The notes below the pieces were generated by a model. The model saw only the letters and a list, made by a program, of their open reading frames with translations. It did not search any database and had not been told where the DNA came from. A DNA stretch of 9,796 bases, from positions 1-9,796 of the forward strand of contig MVQQ01000212.1 of the NCBI GenBank assembly GCA_002067555.1, given 5' to 3'. This stretch comes from Syntrophorhabdus sp. PtaB.Bin184. Its GTDB lineage: Bacteria > Desulfobacterota > Syntrophorhabdia > Syntrophorhabdales > Syntrophorhabdaceae. The position numbers and the translations under genes are program-made. Below are positions 6,587 through 9,796 of this stretch, one piece after another (within the stretch, counting starts at the first letter, position 1; every line of letters begins with the position of its first letter).

Positions 6587-6603
6587 CTCAAAACACATGT
6601 CAA
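6574..6603 (-). promoter_or_regulatory. Sigma70-type promoter of the flavoprotein operon
   Basis: On the minus strand TTGACA (6598-6603), an 18-bp spacer and CATAAT (6574-6579) form a good promoter. AT-rich sequence just upstream (about 6604-6635) could act as an UP element. Transcription would begin near 6567, giving a leader of about 125 bases before the flavoprotein ATG. Confidence 0.6.
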
Positions 6604-6629
6604 GGAATATTTTCGGAAAAAGGATGTTT

Positions 6630-7352
6630 TTAAGTGGTCAATCTCGTCGTATGTTCCGTGTCTATCGCCATGAGCTCGTCGCAGCGCACCTGGTCCTTCC
6701 GTTCCATCGCTTCTATGATCGCGTCATGACGCGCGTAGGTGTTCTTGATGTACTCCTCGGACTGCATCGACTTTGGATAGACAATATCGAGAAGTTCAAG
6801 GATGGACTGCAGCATCATGGTCAGGAGCGGATTGCCCGCGATCTGGGCTACGGCTATGTGGAAATCGCTGTTGTTGGCCCTCAGCCTGTCCCTCTCCTCT
6901 ATCTCCGCTAACAGCTTCGCATTGATCTGCCTGAGCCTCTTGAGGTCTTTCGGCTTTGCCTTCTCGACGGCCAGCCTGATTATGGCGCACTCGATGGCTC
7001 TGCGCGCCTCGTAGAAATACTGCAGTGTGAGCTCCCCGCCATGGAACATGTCCGAGGCAGCGTGCACCAAGGGTTTATGCAGGTTCCGCACCACGAACGC
7101 CCCACCTGAAGGCCCCGTCCTGATCTCGATCAGACCGGCCTGCTCCAGGGCCTGGATGGACTCCCTGACCACGACGCGGCTCACGGAGAACAGGTTCGCC
7201 AGTTCCCGTTCCGAGGGAAGCTTGTCGTCCACCGCCAGTTTCTTGGAATGAATGAGGCCCTTCAGCTGCGACACGATGGACTCGTGAAGCTTCGCCTTTC
7301 TCGGTGGACTCAGAAGTTTGGCAATGTCTTCTTTCACCTGTGACCTTTTCAC
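6630..7352 (-). CDS. GntR family (FadR/FCD subfamily) transcriptional regulator
   Basis: The 240-residue product has an N-terminal winged helix-turn-helix at about 22-92, with LPSERELANLFSVSRVVVRE (45-64) and the wing IRTGPSGGAFV (77-87). An all-helical FCD ligand-binding domain follows at about 105-235. Histidines 165 (SDFHIAVA), 209 (ARHDAI) and 234 (DTEH) sit where FCD proteins bind a metal; the usual Asp four residues before the first His is Asn161 here. FCD regulators usually bind small organic acids and release DNA. The gene lies between the TRAP permease and the flavoprotein operon, so it probably controls both. The first start is a GTG at 7350-7352. The GTG 15 bases downstream (7335-7337) has AAAGG 6 bases before it and a TATAAT 28 bases upstream, so it may be the real start. 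Confidence 0.92.
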   Translation of the reverse strand: MKRSQVKEDIAKLLSPPRKAKLHESIVSQLKGLIHSKKLAVDDKLPSERELANLFSVSRVVVRESIQALEQAGLIEIRTGPSGGAFVVRNLHKPLVHAASDMFHGGELTLQYFYEARRAIECAIIRLAVEKAKPKDLKRLRQINAKLLAEIEERDRLRANNSDFHIAVAQIAGNPLLTMMLQSILELLDIVYPKSMQSEEYIKNTYARHDAIIEAMERKDQVRCDELMAIDTEHTTRLTT

Positions 7353-7365
7353 CTTTTTGTCGGAG

Positions 7366-7408
7366 ATTATACCACCTTTGCCGCCACACCACCAGAGATA
7401 TGTGGTAT
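7366..7408 (-). promoter_or_regulatory. Putative gntR promoter and inverted repeat
   Basis: A perfect TATAAT lies at 7366-7371 on the minus strand, but no good -35 is found at the right distance. ATACCAC (7369-7375) and GTGGTAT (7402-7408) are perfect complements with centres 33 bp apart, about three helical turns; one arm overlaps the -10. A shorter stem, ACCAC (7388-7392) with GTGGT (7402-7406), lies inside. This could be an autoregulatory site, with a weak -35 needing help or giving low expression. Confidence 0.4.
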
Positions 7409-7466
7409 CTTCAAACGCTCAACCGTTCCGGTATTCACAGGTGGTCCTTTCATCAGGAGACCGATC

Positions 7467-9353
7467 CTAGCTGGCCACGGGTTCGACATCGATACTCCCG
7501 GCGCGCGCCCTCATCCTGTGCCACAGGAAAGCTGCCACGAACAGGGCAACCCCTATAGCGGAAAAGGGGATGCTGCGTTCAACGAGACCGATGAAGGCAA
7601 GCGCCGCGGCGATCAGGAACAGTCCGCGCTCCCTGGGCTTGAGGTCGGTCAACAGAAAGCCCACCAGCGATACCTGGAGAGAACACAGGCAGATAATGGA
7701 CCCGATCACGGCCACCACCGCGAAGAGGGGATCCCGAGGCTTCAGAAGGATCACCGGGCAAAAGACAAAGATATAGGGCACCATGAACCCGGCGACAGCG
7801 GCCTTGATCGACTCCTTGGCGGTTTTCATGTACGGCGCCTCCGCGATCTTGGCGGTTATCAGCGAGACAAGTGCTACGGGGGGCGTGAGGAAGGCGAAAA
7901 CACTGATGAACATGGCAAAGAAATGCCCGATGTCGAAGGGCACTCCCATCTTCTGAAGGGCTGGCACAGCGAAGATCGTGACGATCATGTACGCCGTCAA
8001 CGACGCGCCGGCGCATCCCATGGCAACGGTGATGACCTGAACAAGGACAAGGGCGAGAAGGACGCTTCCCAGGCTCCACGCCTCGATCCCCAGGACCAGT
8101 TTCACACTCAGACCACTCATCGTCAGAGTCGCAAGGATAATGCCGACCGCCGCCGTCGTGACACCTATGCCCGCGGCCTGCACCGTGCCGGTGACGAAAC
8201 CGTTCACGAACTGTGTCAAAGACGGCCTCGTCTTCTTCCGTATGAGTGAAATGCCAACGGTGGTGATTATGGCCCAGAACCCTATGTAATTCACCGAGAA
8301 ACCATAGGCCATCATCACGACGATGAGAAGGATCGGCACAATGAAATTGATCGATGAGATTGCGAGCTCTTTGCCGTCTATCGGTTCCTTCGCGGCCATG
8401 GGCAGCCTGTGCTTGCCGGCGGTGAGATACACGTACAATCCAACGAGGCCGAAATAAAGGATGGCCGGAAATACGGCCATCTTCGCAATGGTTATGTAGG
8501 GAATGCCCGTCATGCCTGCCATGGCGAAAGCGCTCATGCCCATGATGGGGGGCATTATCTGTCCGCCGTTGGACGCCGCCGCCTCTATCCCTCCCGCCTC
8601 CTCGGGCTTGAAGCCGAAACGCTTCATTAGGGGTATGGTGATGGTGCCCACCACTGCAGCGTTGGCGGCGGCGCTGCCCGTGATCATGCCGATGCCGCAA
8701 CTGGCCACGACAGCCATCATGGCAGCGCCGCCGCGTATCTTGCTCATTACGATCTTGCCCAGCGTGAGAAAGAACTTGTCAGCACCGGTGCCGGACAACA
8801 CGCCCCCGAAAAGGATGAAAAGGAAAAGGAAGTTCGCCGATATCGGTATGAAGGCGTAGATACCGTTATCAAGCCCGACGGAGAGGTTCGTCATCGTCTG
8901 CTCGAACCCCATGGATTGAATGGTCAGCGGCGCAGGCAGCTGCGCTCCGACGAATCCATATATAACGGCCCCTATGGCCATGATCGAAAGGAACCAGCCC
9001 GTGGCTATCCTCGTCGCCTCGAGAACGAGCAGTACCGCCAGGATGCCCGCCGTGAGGTCAAGGGTTGTGTTGAAATAGGCGCGCTGCTGTATGTCCTCCC
9101 AGTTGAGTTGAATGTACCCCAGGGCAAAGATGGCGACGACAATGACGAACATCAACCAGAGTCTCAGGGGCGTCGATTTTTTGTCTCGCGCCGCCCCCAG
9201 GAACACGATGACGAGGCTGAACAGAAGGTGCAGATTGAGATAAGGAACGGATGACAGCAAAAGCACCTGTGAAGAGACCATCTGATAGATGACCATGAGA
9301 AATGTCACGATTATAACCGCGATCTTGATCGCGCCGTTCACGCCGTCCTTCAT
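7467..9353 (-). CDS. TRAP transporter fused permease (DctQM-like, TAXI type)
   Basis: The product has 628 residues and about 16 or more hydrophobic segments. The N-terminal few helices take the place of the small DctQ-like subunit and the rest is the large DctM-like permease; the single-chain form is usual in TAXI-type TRAP systems. Diagnostic stretches are GSAAANAAVVGTITIPLMKRFG (starting near 226) and IEAAASNGGQIMPPIMG (near 256-272). The protein imports organic acids across the inner membrane using an ion gradient and a periplasmic binding protein, encoded 51 bp upstream. A longer frame begins at a TTG at 9393-9395, but the ATG at 9351-9353 is preferred because AAGGAGG lies 5 bases before it. 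The C-terminal hydrophobic part continues well past the DctM core, as in other fused members. Substrate cannot be assigned. Confidence 0.95.
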   Translation of the reverse strand: MKDGVNGAIKIAVIIVTFLMVIYQMVSSQVLLLSSVPYLNLHLLFSLVIVFLGAARDKKSTPLRLWLMFVIVVAIFALGYIQLNWEDIQQRAYFNTTLDLTAGILAVLLVLEATRIATGWFLSIMAIGAVIYGFVGAQLPAPLTIQSMGFEQTMTNLSVGLDNGIYAFIPISANFLFLFILFGGVLSGTGADKFFLTLGKIVMSKIRGGAAMMAVVASCGIGMITGSAAANAAVVGTITIPLMKRFGFKPEEAGGIEAAASNGGQIMPPIMGMSAFAMAGMTGIPYITIAKMAVFPAILYFGLVGLYVYLTAGKHRLPMAAKEPIDGKELAISSINFIVPILLIVVMMAYGFSVNYIGFWAIITTVGISLIRKKTRPSLTQFVNGFVTGTVQAAGIGVTTAAVGIILATLTMSGLSVKLVLGIEAWSLGSVLLALVLVQVITVAMGCAGASLTAYMIVTIFAVPALQKMGVPFDIGHFFAMFISVFAFLTPPVALVSLITAKIAEAPYMKTAKESIKAAVAGFMVPYIFVFCPVILLKPRDPLFAVVAVIGSIICLCSLQVSLVGFLLTDLKPRERGLFLIAAALAFIGLVERSIPFSAIGVALFVAAFLWHRMRARAGSIDVEPVAS

Positions 9354-9404
9354 TGCCGCCTCCTTGCCAATTGCCATATTCAGGAAAGAAATCAAGCAGC
9401 AGGG

Positions 9405-9796
9405 TTACTTGATCACGCCCGCTGTCTTAAGGCTCCCTATCTGTATCTTGTTCGCTTTGTAGAACTTCACAGCCGCGGGGTGCATCCTGGCCTCAGGTAC
9501 CTCGACAGCCGCTACCGTCTTCTTTGTGATCACCCGTGCCGCGGGGCTGAGCTGCTGGAACTTGTCCACGTTCTCCACGTATATCCTCAGGATCTCCGTC
9601 ACAACCTCGTCGGGCATGGAAACGTCGACGCCCCAGTTCATGCATTTTCCCAGTGCCGTCGTGGGCTGCTTCTGGCTCTTCCCTATGTTACCGGCCGGAA
9701 TCGTAACGATGGTTCCGGGATGACCCGTTGCCTGCTTCATCTTCGTCAGGACCGATTGATCTATGGAGATCGCATAAACATCCTTCATTGCGAACA
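9405..9796 (-). CDS. TAXI family TRAP solute-binding protein, C-terminal part
   Basis: The frame is open from the right edge of the window to a TAA at 9405-9407, giving about 130 C-terminal residues; the signal peptide and most of the ligand site lie outside. The visible part fits the TAXI (TRAP-associated extracytoplasmic immunogenic) family: a VYAISIDQSVLTKMKQATGH strand-helix segment, the PDEVVTEILRIYVENVDKFQ helix and the C-terminal MHPAAVKFYK, equivalent to the family's HPGA-Y-Y motif. It binds the substrate in the periplasm and hands it to the permease encoded 51 bp downstream. The ATG at 9786-9788 is internal. The assignment rests on these motifs and on the adjacent fused permease, which nearly always pairs with TAXI proteins. 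Confidence 0.85.
   Translation of the reverse strand, partial: FAMKDVYAISIDQSVLTKMKQATGHPGTIVTIPAGNIGKSQKQPTTALGKCMNWGVDVSMPDEVVTEILRIYVENVDKFQQLSPAARVITKKTVAAVEVPEARMHPAAVKFYKANKIQIGSLKTAGVIK

Noticed and set aside
7579..8700. Long 373-residue frame inside the TRAP permease region, minus strand
   Set aside because: It is rich in His, Arg and Gly with no family pattern, in another frame of a strongly supported membrane protein; a GC-rich shadow.

Overview
This window looks like chromosomal DNA from a GC-rich anaerobic bacterium. The best guess is Desulfobacterota (the old Deltaproteobacteria), of a sulfate-reducing or syntrophic type. That guess rests on three things: an APS-reductase-like flavoprotein/ferredoxin pair, a CoA-disulfide reductase fused to rhodanese, and a TAXI-type fused TRAP transporter. 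No single marker fixes the taxon. No rRNA, tRNA, CRISPR array, insertion sequence or prophage gene was recognised.

Layout. Positions 2-478 (+) are the 3' end of a bifunctional (p)ppGpp synthetase/hydrolase gene. It converges on rpmB (661-852, -), which encodes a four-cysteine ribosomal protein bL28. The gap between them holds two facing arrays of a 7-bp repeat. Upstream of rpmB is a good sigma70-type promoter, then about 520 bp without a convincing gene. That stretch contains a 9-bp tandem repeat and a small cluster of DnaA-box-like words. An exported DUF192 protein gene follows (1377-1889, -).

The rest, 2086-9796, is one co-directional block on the minus strand. In transcription order it holds a TAXI solute-binding protein (C-terminal part only, 9405-9796), a fused TRAP permease (7467-9353), a GntR/FadR-type regulator (6630-7352), an AprA-like FAD oxidoreductase (4443-6441), an AprB-like di-cluster ferredoxin (4102-4422), a small unrecognised protein (3793-4062) and a CoA-disulfide reductase-rhodanese fusion (2086-3741). 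The four genes from the flavoprotein onward are 20 to 51 bp apart and probably form one operon. Its promoter lies at 6574-6603, and a palindrome covers the -10 box, as expected if the GntR protein represses it.

Reading of the system (inference). A TRAP/TAXI carrier imports an organic acid, and the GntR regulator senses it or a derivative. The flavoprotein and ferredoxin oxidise or reduce it, or a compound made from it. The CoADR-rhodanese protein adds thiol, CoA-persulfide or sulfane-sulfur chemistry. The substrate cannot be read from the sequence. Two oddities stand out. The flavoprotein frame is broken by one base near 5011-5030. The second iron-sulfur motif of the ferredoxin has a non-standard cysteine spacing.
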